Of a stretch of 64,000 nucleotides of DNA, positions 56,052 through 64,000 are shown in pieces. Made by a program: the position numbers and the translations under genes. A model generated the notes under the pieces. It was not told where the DNA came from and did no database searches. It saw nothing but the letters and a program-made list of their open reading frames with translations. How positions within the stretch are numbered: the stretch's first letter is position 1; the number at the start of each line of letters is the position of its first letter. This DNA is from Pedobacter sp. L105 (lineage in GTDB: Bacteria; Bacteroidota; Bacteroidia; Sphingobacteriales; Sphingobacteriaceae), in assembly GCF_009765875.1 (NCBI RefSeq), contig NZ_LMUP01000003.1, positions 1-64,000 on the forward strand. Direction: 5' to 3'.

Positions 56052-56729
56052 TTGAAACACGTACTAGACAACAGCATTTGGAGCGCGCTTAATAGTGGCA
56101 ATAAGGATATAGCCCTCGGGACAGAAAATGTGAAATATTACCCTGCAGATGTAGCTCCATTTGCAGGATTAGTGCTTAATACCTCCGAGAATTTAAATAC
56201 GCTGTATGAGATTACTCCGGGGGAGGGTACTTTTGCCATAAAAAACATTGGCCAGCTTCACATACCTGCTCCCTGGAAACTTATTCGTAGCGTTCCACTC
56301 TTACAAATGGTTTGTGATGATCCTGTTCAGCGCAAAACTATTAGTGACTCAATAGAAGAGCTTTCCAAAAAGCATATTTCGCAGATGCTTCAGCTTACTA
56401 CACTTACTAATCCAGGGCCCTTTAGGGAACGTACAATTGATCTGGGACATTACCAGGGAATATTTGATGGTGAACAACTTGTGGCTATGGCTGGCCAGCG
56501 CATGCACCCTTTACCTTATGCAGAAATAAGCGCGGTTTGTACTCATCCCGATTATATTGGGAGGGGATATGGTGCACAGCTTATATTAAGTCAGGCCAAT
56601 CGAATTAAAGAAAGTGGAGGAACACCATATCTACATGTAGCGGAAGGTAACGATCGGGCGATCAAACTTTACAAATCACTGGGATTTGTGACGCGGCAGC
56701 AAATGTTTATTTACTTTATCAGTAAATAA
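56052..56729 (+). CDS. GNAT-family N-acetyltransferase
   Basis: The 225-aa protein has the GNAT acetyl-CoA site in its C-terminal half: AVCTHPDYIGRGYGAQLILS, then AIKLYKSLGFVTRQQMFIYF. The N-terminal about 110 residues are a divergent half typical of FR47-like members. The start is TTG at 56052; no earlier ATG exists in frame and the next Met is deep inside. Target unknown. Confidence 0.85.
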   Translation: MKHVLDNSIWSALNSGNKDIALGTENVKYYPADVAPFAGLVLNTSENLNTLYEITPGEGTFAIKNIGQLHIPAPWKLIRSVPLLQMVCDDPVQRKTISDSIEELSKKHISQMLQLTTLTNPGPFRERTIDLGHYQGIFDGEQLVAMAGQRMHPLPYAEISAVCTHPDYIGRGYGAQLILSQANRIKESGGTPYLHVAEGNDRAIKLYKSLGFVTRQQMFIYFISK

Positions 56730-56778
56730 GCAACAAGTGTCGATAAAGCTTAGTTTTATTATTTAATATAAATCAAAA

Positions 56779-57231
56779 ATGATATTCAATCAAATAGATC
56801 AGCCGGCATTAACTGATGACATTAAACTTGTCATTGCCAATACATTTGTTAATTCATTGAAAAGAAATGAATGGGAAAATATGCGCGCCATACTCGCTGA
56901 TGATGCAACGTGGACGTTACCTGGTACGAGCCTGCTTTCGGGTTTGGCTAACGGTGCCGAGGCTATAATTAGTCGGGCACAAGGCCTTAAAAATTTCGGT
57001 GTTAATTTTAGTCTGAAACATATTCTTATAGGCATCAATGGTTTCAGCTTGTCTTTACATAATACTGCCAGCCGCGGGGATCTTATTTTAGATGAGCAGG
57101 TAGCTATTGTTTTTGAACTTAAGAATAACATTATCGTGTCGATGGCAACTTATCTTTCTGATGTTCCAGGCATCAATGCGTTTTTCATTGAAGGAGTTCA
57201 TAAGGAAATCCAATCTCAGTCTAACGAATAA
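56779..57231 (+). CDS. SnoaL/NTF2-like domain protein
   Basis: The 150-aa protein has the NTF2 pattern: VIANTFVNSLKRNEWENMRA then ILADDATWTLPGT, GLANGAEAIISRAQGLKNFG, and last strands VAIVFELKNNIIVSMATYLS. It may be an isomerase, cyclase or hydrolase, or a non-enzymatic ligand-binding protein. It is distinct from the similar-fold protein at 35476. It is the last gene before the tRNA-Ser 3'-end copy. Confidence 0.82.
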   Translation: MIFNQIDQPALTDDIKLVIANTFVNSLKRNEWENMRAILADDATWTLPGTSLLSGLANGAEAIISRAQGLKNFGVNFSLKHILIGINGFSLSLHNTASRGDLILDEQVAIVFELKNNIIVSMATYLSDVPGINAFFIEGVHKEIQSQSNE

Positions 57232-57764
57232 ATTTGAGGTTTGTATTTAATAATAGGCTGAATTTATCATTAGTGTTGCGGGAAAGTTTTAAGATATTGC
57301 TTGATCGGATTTATTAATCACATTTAGTAAATAAGAGCGGGCTGATTACCGCCAGGGTTGCAGATGTTGTTAAATTAAACCAGTCCGTATTAAAAGTGCT
57401 GGCGTAGTAATTATAGAGATTTTTATCAGCGCAGCTAATGATACGTTGTTTATCAAATTGCCATTCATGTAGTAGACCTGTTGTGCTGTTATTAACCCAT
57501 TATCCCCACCAAGTGGGAAATTATTGGAAGCTGATGAAAGTTGCCTACATATACATACCTTTTATTGAATAGTTCTTGTTAATATGAAACAGAGTTTGAT
57601 CCAAAAACTTCAATAAGGTTAAATAAAAAATTACGATATATAATCTTAATACTATATTTGTATTATAGCTTTTGCAGCTAAAAGATGTACATAAAGTGGT
57701 TAGTTATTCGGTGAGTCGAAAATCATACCATAATAAAATAATTGATTAGGGGGTTTAAAGCCGG

Positions 57765-57790
57765 AGGGGTACAAATACCTCTTCCTCCGC
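57765..57790 (+). repeat. Degenerate copy of the tRNA-Ser 3' end (candidate att site)
   Basis: The last 13 bases, CCTCTTCCTCCGC, are identical to 54659-54671 in tRNA-Ser. The preceding T-arm part matches with four differences (GGGGTACAAATA versus AGGGTTCGAATC). Such a displaced tRNA 3' end is the usual trace of integration at a tRNA gene. Confidence 0.65.
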
Positions 57791-57803
57791 TGAAATTAAA
57801 CGA

Positions 57804-57840
57804 AAAGCCTGTAATCTTACGATTGACAGGCTTTTTTTTT
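57804..57840 (+). terminator. Terminator after the tRNA-Ser 3'-end copy
   Basis: AAAGCCTGT and ACAGGCTTT form a 9-bp stem, extended by an inner AATC/GATT pairing, followed by a run of 9 Ts. It may be the original terminator of tRNA-Ser before the islet entered. Confidence 0.9.
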
Positions 57841-57868
57841 ATCTTTATTTAACCACCAAGAGGAAACA

Positions 57869-58663
57869 ATGCTGGAAATAGATTTACAAATCATACCTAC
57901 CGATCTGCTTGATCAATACAAGGCAGTTGTTTCCGAAGAAGCATTGTTGACTGCGTTTAACAAATTGGAAGATGCTGAGTTATCCACAGCTGAGTTTAGC
58001 TTTTATACTTCCGTAGCCTCAGTTTATTCCAGTAAAATTGAAGGAGAAGATATAGAGCTTGATTCTTATATCAAGCATAAACGCTTTCACCTGGAATTTC
58101 AACCGGATTATACACGTAAAATAGATGACCTTTATCTGGCTTATCAGTTTGCTTCAGAAAACAGGCCAGGCCAGGAAACTTTTGCAGCGATGCACAAACT
58201 TTTAGCTAAGCATATCGTATCGAAAAATTGGTTGGGTCAATTCAGGACCCAGAATATGTTTGTGACCACAAAAGATGGACGCATTGAATATGTAGCTGCT
58301 TCTCCTGCTGAAGTGTCTGGTGAGATGGATAAACTATATGCGGATCTGGAATTATTGCTTAACGCTGAGCTTACTGTCGTAGAAACCTTCTTTTTTGCCA
58401 GCATGATTCATTTGGTATTCGTGAAAATACATTCATGGAATGATGGAAATGGTCGTAGTGCCCGTTTGTTTGAGAAATGGTTTCTTGCTCAAAAACTGCG
58501 CAGTAAGGCTTGGTTCGTGCAGTCTGAGAAATATTATTATACACAGCATAAGACTTATTATAATAACATACGAGTTTTAGGATTGGAATACCCGTTATTA
58601 GATTATACAAAAGCTTTATCATTTTTATTGATGTTACCAAGCTCTGTAACAGAGAAAGAATAA
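57869..58663 (+). CDS. Fic-domain protein, class II (N-terminal inhibitory helix)
   Basis: The 264-aa protein has the Fic core motif IHSWNDGNGRSARLFEKW with catalytic His188. The usual HPF is HSW here, but His, Asp, GNGR and the last Arg are kept. An inhibitory motif (S/T)xxxE(G/N) is present as SSKIEG (Ser54, Glu58), which puts it in class II: AMP transfer is self-blocked until the helix moves. There is no separate antitoxin and no extra wHTH domain at the C-terminus. Fic proteins AMPylate or otherwise modify target proteins; the target is unknown. Confidence 0.88.
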   Translation: MLEIDLQIIPTDLLDQYKAVVSEEALLTAFNKLEDAELSTAEFSFYTSVASVYSSKIEGEDIELDSYIKHKRFHLEFQPDYTRKIDDLYLAYQFASENRPGQETFAAMHKLLAKHIVSKNWLGQFRTQNMFVTTKDGRIEYVAASPAEVSGEMDKLYADLELLLNAELTVVETFFFASMIHLVFVKIHSWNDGNGRSARLFEKWFLAQKLRSKAWFVQSEKYYYTQHKTYYNNIRVLGLEYPLLDYTKALSFLLMLPSSVTEKE

Positions 58664-58799
58664 GAGCCAGAAACTGCTGATCTCGTGATTTTATTGCAGG
58701 TAGGATATTATTCAAAAATTGGTTTGGGTGCGTTTTCCTGCAACTGAATAAGAACAAGTTTGAATAACTAAAAAGCAGCAAAAAATAAGTTGAAAGTTT

Positions 58800-58807
58800 T
58801 ATTTTTG
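58800..58807 (+). promoter_or_regulatory. Candidate -7 box upstream of the first Crp-like gene
   Basis: TATTTTTG fits TAnnTTTG and lies 25 bases before the ATG. No clear -33 box is found at the usual distance. Confidence 0.35.
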
Positions 58808-58832
58808 AAGATTCTCCTTAAGAACCCTAAAG

Positions 58833-59420
58833 ATGCATAATTTCCAGGCGCTGTTCGATTACGTTCAAAAACTTTCCGGCGAAACGCTTTCAGCGGATGA
58901 CAAGCAAGTATTTACCACACATTTTAAACCCAAAAAGATCAGGAAACGACAATACTTTTTACAGGAAGGGGATGTATGTAAATATACTGGATTCATTGTG
59001 AAAGGAGCTGCCAAGACGTTTACGGTAGATGAAAAAGGACATGAGCATATATTAAAATTAAGTGTTGAGAACTGGTGGCTGGCCGATTTTGAAAGTTTTT
59101 ACAAATTGATACCAAGCCGCTTTAACATAGAAGCGCTGGAAGATATGGAGATCTTACAAATAACCCATGGCCTTGTAGAAGAATTCATAAAGCCAATTCC
59201 TGCCTTTTCAGCTATGCAAAATGTGCTTAGTCAAAATAATACCATTGCTACCCAAAAAAGAATGCAGTCCTCCATCAGTCAAACTGGCGAAGAACGATTT
59301 CAGGAACTCGTTAACGATTATCCGCACTTTATACAGCGGTTCCCTCAAAATTTAATTGCTTCCTACCTGGGTTTAACACCGGAAAGTTTGAGCCGGATCA
59401 GGAAGAATTCCTCAAAATAG
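58833..59420 (+). CDS. Crp/Fnr-family regulator, copy 1
   Basis: The 195-aa protein has a cyclic-nucleotide-type beta-roll (about 25-120: RKRQYFLQEGDVCKYTGFIV) and a C-terminal HTH (FPQNLIASYLGLTPESLSRI). The conserved RxS phosphate-binding motif of true cAMP receptors is not seen, so another signal or none may be bound. There are no clustered Cys for an Fe-S centre. It precedes an SDR gene by 93 bases. It is a clear paralogue (about two thirds identical by eye) of the protein at 61401-61988. Confidence 0.9.
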   Translation: MHNFQALFDYVQKLSGETLSADDKQVFTTHFKPKKIRKRQYFLQEGDVCKYTGFIVKGAAKTFTVDEKGHEHILKLSVENWWLADFESFYKLIPSRFNIEALEDMEILQITHGLVEEFIKPIPAFSAMQNVLSQNNTIATQKRMQSSISQTGEERFQELVNDYPHFIQRFPQNLIASYLGLTPESLSRIRKNSSK

Positions 59421-59456
59421 ATTGATCTTTGATAAGCGTATTTAATGACTAATGAT

Positions 59457-59486
59457 AAGATGCAGTTCGTTGCGCTGCTGCATCTT
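59457..59486 (+). other. Hairpin between Crp copy 1 and its SDR gene
   Basis: AAGATGCAG and CTGCATCTT form a perfect 9-bp stem with a 12-base loop. Only a short T stretch follows. It may be a partial terminator or leader structure for the SDR gene. Confidence 0.4.
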
Positions 59487-59513
59487 TGGATTAACATTAA
59501 ATAGTAAAAGATC

Positions 59514-60266
59514 ATGAGTAAATTAAAAAACAAAGTAGCGGTAATTACAGGCGGCAATAGCGGTATAGGATTTGGTATTGCCGAAGCGTTTAAAAGTGAA
59601 GGCGCTGCGGGAGCTATTGTTGGCAGAAATCATCAAACCTTAGAAAATTCAGCTGCTCAGCTGGGCAATGATTTTATAGCCATCAATGCAGATGTAACTA
59701 ATCTTGCCGATTTAGAAAGAGTATTTAAAGATACAGCCAATAAATTTGGTAAAATAGATATACTGGTAGCCAATGCAGGTGCAGGAACAACCGGAACTGT
59801 AGCAGATGTGAGCGAAGCTGATTACGATAAGACCATGGATCTTAACCTGAAAAGCGTTTACTTCACTGTACAAAAAGCGCTGCCTTATATGAATGATGGA
59901 GGGTCTATAATTCTTATCGGATCAAATGCTGCACATCGGGCATATCCATCGTTTGGGCTTTACGGCGCTGCAAAAGCTGCCGTGATCTTTTTGGCGAAAA
60001 GTTTTTCAAACGATTTGCTGGAAAGAAAGATCAGGGTAAATGTAATCACTCCGGGTACTACAGACACACCTGCATTTGATAAGTTCGTTCCTGCAGAACA
60101 TATCGAAGCTGTTAAAACACAGTTTGCAGGTGTGATGCCAATAGGCAGGATCGGGCAGCCATCAGATATTGGTAAAACAGCAGTTTTCCTTGCTTCTGAA
60201 GATTCTTCTTTCTTGCTTGGCTCCGAACTTCTTGTTGATGGTGGCATGACTTACTTAGCTAAGTAA
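59514..60266 (+). CDS. Short-chain dehydrogenase/reductase
   Basis: The 250-aa SDR has TGGNSGIGFGIAEA (cofactor loop), VANAGAG, catalytic Ser in LIGSNAAHRAYPS with Tyr-Lys in LYGAAKAAV, and the usual C-terminal LLGSELLVDGGMTYL. Arg in IVGRNHQTL suggests NADP(H). It follows Crp copy 1 in the same direction. In related bacteria such SDRs with a Crp or AraC regulator upstream often respond to electrophiles or xenobiotics; the substrate is not readable. Confidence 0.9.
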   Translation: MSKLKNKVAVITGGNSGIGFGIAEAFKSEGAAGAIVGRNHQTLENSAAQLGNDFIAINADVTNLADLERVFKDTANKFGKIDILVANAGAGTTGTVADVSEADYDKTMDLNLKSVYFTVQKALPYMNDGGSIILIGSNAAHRAYPSFGLYGAAKAAVIFLAKSFSNDLLERKIRVNVITPGTTDTPAFDKFVPAEHIEAVKTQFAGVMPIGRIGQPSDIGKTAVFLASEDSSFLLGSELLVDGGMTYLAK

Positions 60267-60272
60267 TTTCTT

Positions 60273-60308
60273 ATTCACTGGCATGAGTTTGAACTCGTGC
60301 CAGTGAAT
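60273..60308. terminator. 17-bp dyad between the convergent SDR genes
   Basis: ATTCACTGGCATGAGTT and AACTCGTGCCAGTGAAT pair at all 17 positions with one G-T pair, around a 2-base centre. It lies between two convergent stops and probably works as a two-way terminator, although T-runs are poor. Confidence 0.6.
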
Positions 60309-60343
60309 ATCAGATGCTAAGGAATCAGCAAAAAAATTGAGTT

Positions 60344-61102
60344 TTAAAAACCATACATACCACCCGAAACACCAATTTGCTCTCCCGTGATCCAGGCTGC
60401 ATCATCTGAAGCAAGAAATAAAACAGCTTTCGCAATATCTTCGGGCTGGCCCCTGCGGCCAAGTGGTGTTTTGGCAACAAACATTTTTTCATATTCACTG
60501 CCAGGGGTTACACCTGCGCTGGCTGCACCTTCTGTATCCGTAGCGCCTGGCAAAATAGAATTGATACGAACATTCTTTGCACCCAATTCTTTTGATAAAG
60601 CAATCGTTATAGCGTCTAATGCCGCTTTAGTGGCAGAGTACAACGAGGCGCCCGGAAGAGGATATTTGCTCGCACCCGAACTGATATTGATGATATTGCC
60701 GCCCTTATCGCCAAACGCTTTTAATGATGCCTGGATAGTCAATATAGGCCCCAAAACATTGACGTTGAAATGCTGATGAAAAGCTGCTGCCGATATCTGT
60801 TCAACAGGTAGGTATCCCTGATAGACCGCATTGTTTACCAAAATATCCAGGGGGCCGAAAGCTGTATTGGTTTCATCAAACAGCCTGATCACATCCTCCT
60901 CGTTCGATACATCGGCTTGTACGGCAATAGCCAGGCCTCCGTTATCGGTTATTTCCTTAACTACCCTATCTGCGCTTTCTTTACTTGAGGCATAATTCAC
61001 AACTACTTTTGCGCCTGCTGCCGCGAAGTGTTTTGCAATAGATGCACCTATTCCTTTTGATGCACCGGTAACTACAGCCACTTTGTTTTCTAATTTACTC
61101 AT
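60344..61102 (-). CDS. Short-chain dehydrogenase/reductase (glucose-dehydrogenase/FabG-like)
   Basis: The 252-aa SDR has TGASKGIGASIAKHF, VNNAVYQGY (NNA with Val in place of Gly), Ser in NISSGASKYPLPG, Tyr-Lys in LYSATKAALDA, and LGRRGQPEDIAKAVLFLASD. Loop text NYASSKESADRV suggests NADP(H). It is only distantly similar to the convergent SDR. It lies downstream of Crp copy 2 (298 bases) with FNR-like boxes in the gap. Confidence 0.9.
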   Translation of the reverse strand: MSKLENKVAVVTGASKGIGASIAKHFAAAGAKVVVNYASSKESADRVVKEITDNGGLAIAVQADVSNEEDVIRLFDETNTAFGPLDILVNNAVYQGYLPVEQISAAAFHQHFNVNVLGPILTIQASLKAFGDKGGNIINISSGASKYPLPGASLYSATKAALDAITIALSKELGAKNVRINSILPGATDTEGAASAGVTPGSEYEKMFVAKTPLGRRGQPEDIAKAVLFLASDDAAWITGEQIGVSGGMYGF

Positions 61103-61214
61103 GATTTCTATATGTTAATATATTCATATTCTTCAGGTGTATTTTCGTTCTGAAGTATATCCAAAGATGCAGACCCATAACGGACTGTTTATTGACATGA
61201 ATCATTAAGTACGC

Positions 61215-61251
61215 TTGATTTAAGTCAACTCATTGTTCTGACCTAAATCAG
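61215..61251. promoter_or_regulatory. Two FNR/CRP-like dyads upstream of the second SDR gene
   Basis: TTGATTTAAGTCAA (61215-61228) matches the FNR-type pattern TTGAT-N4-ATCAA at 9 of 10 positions. A weaker dyad CTGACCTAAATCAG (61238-61251) starts 23 bases further on. They lie 113-149 bases upstream of the minus-strand SDR start and downstream of Crp copy 2. Confidence 0.45.
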
Positions 61252-61400
61252 GTTAATCGAATAACTAATTGTAAAAAAGTAACTTAAGGTAGCCACGGGA
61301 GACTTGGGAGGCAACTATAGAGATAGATCACAACGGCATATTTTGCGTTGTTGAGCAATTTATTTGTATTCAGAAAGCTATGTCGATGGGGGTTCTGAAT

Positions 61401-61988
61401 CTATTTAAAAAAGTTTTTCCTTATCCTGCTCAAAGTTTCCGGGGATAAACCCAGATAAGAAGCGATCATGTTTTGCGGAAACCGTTTTAGAAAATGCGGA
61501 TAATTGCTGATTAAGTCCTGATAACGCTCTTCAGCTGTATAGCTAAAAGCGGCTTGCATTCTTTTCTGGGTTGAAATGGTGTAATTTTGACTGATTACAT
61601 TTGCCATTGCTGAAAAGGCAGGGATATGCTTAAGAAACTCTTCAATTTGAGCATTGGTTGATTGAAGAACTTCCAGGTTCTCTAGCGCCTCAATATTAAA
61701 GCGACTTGGCGTTAGCAGGTAAAAGCTTTCAAAATCAGCCAGCCACCAATTTTCGACAGACAATTTCAATACATTTTCATGCCCCTTTTCATCTGTTGTA
61801 AAGGTCCTGGCAGATCCTTTTACAATAAACCCAATATATTTACATACGTCCCCTTCCTGTAAAAAATATTGCCGTTTTCTAAGTTTTTTGGCTTTGAAAT
61901 GTGCCATCAACAACTGTTTGTCATCTTCTGAAAGCAGTTTGCCTGATATTTCCTGAATGTAATCGAAAAACGCTTCAAAATTGGACAT
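61401..61988 (-). CDS. Crp/Fnr-family regulator, copy 2
   Basis: The 195-aa protein shares its length and most residues with the protein at 58833-59420 (for instance LRKRQYFLQEGDVCKYIGFI, then LKLSVENWWLADFESFYLLT, and FPQNMIASYLGLSPETLSRI). Differences are concentrated in the helix linking the roll and HTH (SFSYTAEERYQDLISNYPHF), so effector or DNA preference could differ. It lies upstream of the second SDR in the same direction. Confidence 0.9.
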   Translation of the reverse strand: MSNFEAFFDYIQEISGKLLSEDDKQLLMAHFKAKKLRKRQYFLQEGDVCKYIGFIVKGSARTFTTDEKGHENVLKLSVENWWLADFESFYLLTPSRFNIEALENLEVLQSTNAQIEEFLKHIPAFSAMANVISQNYTISTQKRMQAAFSYTAEERYQDLISNYPHFLKRFPQNMIASYLGLSPETLSRIRKNFFK

Positions 61989-62170
61989 CGTTCAATGTAT
62001 ATAATAATCCGCAATTTACCCAAGCTGACCGATAAAAACTAAAAAAACAAACATGAACATCCTCAGTCCTTCAGCAGGCTGTTCAAGGCAAAGACCAGTT
62101 TATCACCTTTGGATTTTAAAGCGAGTTTTAATTGACATAAGGCCTTGAATCATCACGATTAACATTGTCT

Positions 62171-64000
62171 TTATTCATATCTTAACGCATCTATAGGGGC
62201 TGCCTTAGCTACTTTGATGGATTGCACGCTGACTGTTAAAATGGCAATAATCAATGATAAACCCATGGCCACAGCGAAGGGCATAATGGTAATTGGTACT
62301 CTAAATTCAAAGGCCGACAACCATTTATTGATAATGATATAAGCCAGTGGAAAAGCAATCAGATTGGAGATCGCAACCAGCTTAATAAAATCTATATTAA
62401 GCAGCGTTAATATACTAAGCGTACTGGCACCTAATATCTTGCGGATGCTCACTTCTTTTTTCCTCTGTTCGGCAATAAATAAGGCCAATCCCAGCAAGCC
62501 TAAGCACGAAATAAAAATGGCGAAACCTCCAAACCAATTAGATAAAGTTCCCAGTAGTTTCTCATCCAGGAACTTCTGTTCAAAGTTTTCATCTACAAAC
62601 TTCCTGTCAACAGGGAAACCCGGATTAAGTGTTTTAAAAACACCATCAATCTGATCTGCTGAAGTACCCACGCTTTGAGCAGGATTTAGCCGGACAACGA
62701 CATATTGAACCCTATCCATATTCTTATCTATAAACATTGGTGTTGCTTTTTTATAAGGAGACTCCATTACAAAGTCTTTCATCACCCCAATAACAGTAAC
62801 GTTGGTTCCATTAATTGTTAGTTTAGCACCAATAGGCTGTTTTAATCCCATTGCGTTCACCGCCGCCTCATTGATCATCACTTTTGAAGAATCATCCTGA
62901 AAATCTGATGTAAACTCCCGGCCGGCAACCATACCAGAACCAATAGTTTTAACAAAATCGTCACCTGTAGTCCTGCTGTTAAACAATATGTTTTCTTTAG
63001 GGTTTTTCCCTAGCCAGTCCACACCCCAGGTATTGTTTCCGCCCTCAATTAAACTGCTGCTAAAAAAAGTCACCTGGGAAGCTGACCCGGTTTTAATGAG
63101 TTGCTCTTTCAGCATGGCTAGTTTATCTTTTCCTTGTAGGGTTCCTTGGATCGGGATCTCAATCAAGCCGGTTTTTTGATAACCTATTGGTTTGTTCTTA
63201 ATGTAATGAAGTTGCTGATAAATAACAGAGGTACAGATAATCAGACAGGCTGCAAACACAAACTGAAATACAACCAGGATCTTTCTTACTGAAAGTGAAG
63301 CACTGCCAGCTGTACTAAACCCTTTAAGTACTTTAACCGGTTCAAACGAAGAAAGGTAAAATGCGGGATAGCTGCCAGCAATAAAACCGGTGATTACAGT
63401 TAAGCCTACCAAGACCGACCAAAATTGCCAGTCGCCATAATCAATCGTTAGCTTAATATTTAACAGGTTATTAAAATAGGGGAGGCTAAGCTCCATCAAT
63501 ATAAAGGCGAAAAGCATTCCTATAAAAGAAATCAAAATAGATTCCAGCAAGAACTGGATGATGAGCGCCCCTCTTGAAGAACCTATAGACTTTCTGATGC
63601 CCACTTCCTTAGCCCTTTTTTCTGATCTGGCAGTAGAAAGATTCATGAAATTCACACAGGCAATTAAAAGGATACAAAAGGCAAGAAGAAGAAAAATCTT
63701 AACCTGATTGATCTTACCGCCAATTGCCTTTCCGTTTTCAAATTTGTCGTATAAGTGCCATTTCGACAAAGGGTGCAGCAGGGCAGTGTTGACTGATCCC
63801 GTCATATTTTGCCGATAAATTTTATTGATTTCCCCATTAGCCTGATCAAAAGCACTATTGTTCTGTAGCTGTACTACAGTTAGGCAAAAGTTATTTCCCC
63901 AGCTTTGGTTATTTGCCCAGGGTTCCAGCCGGATAAACAATGTCCAGGGCATTAGATAATCAAACTGGATACTGCTGTTTTTAGGCAGATCTTCAATCAC
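62171..64000 (-). CDS. MacB/FtsX-type ABC transporter permease, N-terminus beyond the window
   Basis: At least 609 residues are present, and the true start lies beyond base 64000; a GTG at the very edge is not convincing. The protein has two FtsX domains: TM helices near 105-125, 150-180, 195-220, then 245-265 before a second periplasmic MacB_PCD-like part, and a last set of three helices. Signature text is NLSTARSEKRAKEVGIRKSI and EQRKKEVSIRKILGASTLSI, with the end AAPIDALRYE. In Bacteroidota these large permeases commonly come with an ATPase and work in envelope stress, peptide export or lipoprotein handling. No ATPase is visible. Confidence 0.9.
   Translation of the reverse strand: MIEDLPKNSSIQFDYLMPWTLFIRLEPWANNQSWGNNFCLTVVQLQNNSAFDQANGEINKIYRQNMTGSVNTALLHPLSKWHLYDKFENGKAIGGKINQVKIFLLLAFCILLIACVNFMNLSTARSEKRAKEVGIRKSIGSSRGALIIQFLLESILISFIGMLFAFILMELSLPYFNNLLNIKLTIDYGDWQFWSVLVGLTVITGFIAGSYPAFYLSSFEPVKVLKGFSTAGSASLSVRKILVVFQFVFAACLIICTSVIYQQLHYIKNKPIGYQKTGLIEIPIQGTLQGKDKLAMLKEQLIKTGSASQVTFFSSSLIEGGNNTWGVDWLGKNPKENILFNSRTTGDDFVKTIGSGMVAGREFTSDFQDDSSKVMINEAAVNAMGLKQPIGAKLTINGTNVTVIGVMKDFVMESPYKKATPMFIDKNMDRVQYVVVRLNPAQSVGTSADQIDGVFKTLNPGFPVDRKFVDENFEQKFLDEKLLGTLSNWFGGFAIFISCLGLLGLALFIAEQRKKEVSIRKILGASTLSILTLLNIDFIKLVAISNLIAFPLAYIIINKWLSAFEFRVPITIMPFAVAMGLSLIIAILTVSVQSIKVAKAAPIDALRYE

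Larger units (their letters stand above)
57232..57868. other. Gene-free stretch containing the tRNA-Ser 3'-end copy
   Basis: No gene was found on either strand up to the Fic gene. The content is AT-rich sequence, the att-like tRNA remnant (57765-57790) and a terminator (57804-57840). Confidence 0.6.

Noticed and set aside
57765..57790. A second tRNA gene
   Set aside because: Only the T-arm and acceptor 3' strand are present; no D-arm, anticodon or 5' acceptor strand lies upstream, and the T-arm has several mismatches.

Overview
The window reads as a chromosomal segment of a Bacteroidota bacterium, most likely a Sphingobacteriaceae member close to Pedobacter. This is inferred from SusC/SusD, FecI/FecR and OMP_b-brl families, exported proteins cleaved after an '...AQ' motif, a split KdpD, a clustered hut operon, TAnnTTTG-type promoters (clearest before tRNA-Ser) and moderate GC. 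No species assignment was possible without a search.

Left end (1-9170, minus strand): a two-gene operon of giant exported proteins. The first (4956-9170) is a 1404-aa YD/RHS-type wall protein. The second (4889 to beyond base 1) has a signal peptide, a PKD/Ig-like domain, 13 tandem Ig-like repeats of about 90 aa, then a DUF6443-like region leading into an RHS/YD body cut by the window edge. Bases 9440-10440 are a mobile-DNA scar: an XRE-type HTH start fused to the C-terminal part of an IS1182-like transposase, and the arm domain of a tyrosine recombinase, close to tRNA-Pro.

11.2-19.0 kb (+): a potassium-uptake locus. It holds a 26-aa membrane peptide, kdpF, kdpA, kdpB, kdpC, an 84-aa two-TM protein, a stand-alone KdpD sensor domain and a separate HAMP/PAS histidine kinase. 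No KdpE is adjacent. 19.1-25.2 kb (-): a complete histidine-degradation operon (marR-hutH-hutU-hutI-hutG) with a dyad operator candidate before marR. 25.4-32.7 kb (+): an LTA-synthase-like phosphotransferase, then a TolC/MFP/RND efflux system. 33.0-33.9 kb: a sterol-desaturase-type membrane hydroxylase.

34.0-36.4 kb is decayed, with fragments of a sigma factor and a Crp regulator around an intact SnoaL-like gene. 36.8-40.5 kb (+) holds a secreted CBM9-like protein and a large outer-membrane beta-barrel protein. 40.7-50.9 kb is a SusCD-type uptake locus: ECF sigma, FecR, SusC with an STN domain, SusD, an exported amidohydrolase and an exported RraA-like protein, plus a convergent SIS-domain sugar isomerase. 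It has no glycoside hydrolase, so its substrate is probably not an ordinary polysaccharide.

50.9-54.5 kb: an NtrC-type response regulator divergent from a PgpH-like 7TM-HD (c-di-AMP) phosphodiesterase. tRNA-Ser(GCU) follows at 54.6 kb. A degenerate copy of its 3' end lies 3.1 kb downstream, bracketing an AraC-SDR-GNAT-SnoaL islet. Then come a class II Fic protein, two convergent Crp-SDR modules (58.8-62.0 kb) and, cut by the right edge, a MacB/FtsX-type permease.

The most interesting items are the RHS/Ig giant-protein operon, the SusCD-amidohydrolase-RraA locus, the unlisted mini-protein before kdpF, the tRNA-Ser islet and the mirrored Crp-SDR modules. I did not find a system that I can call clearly undescribed.
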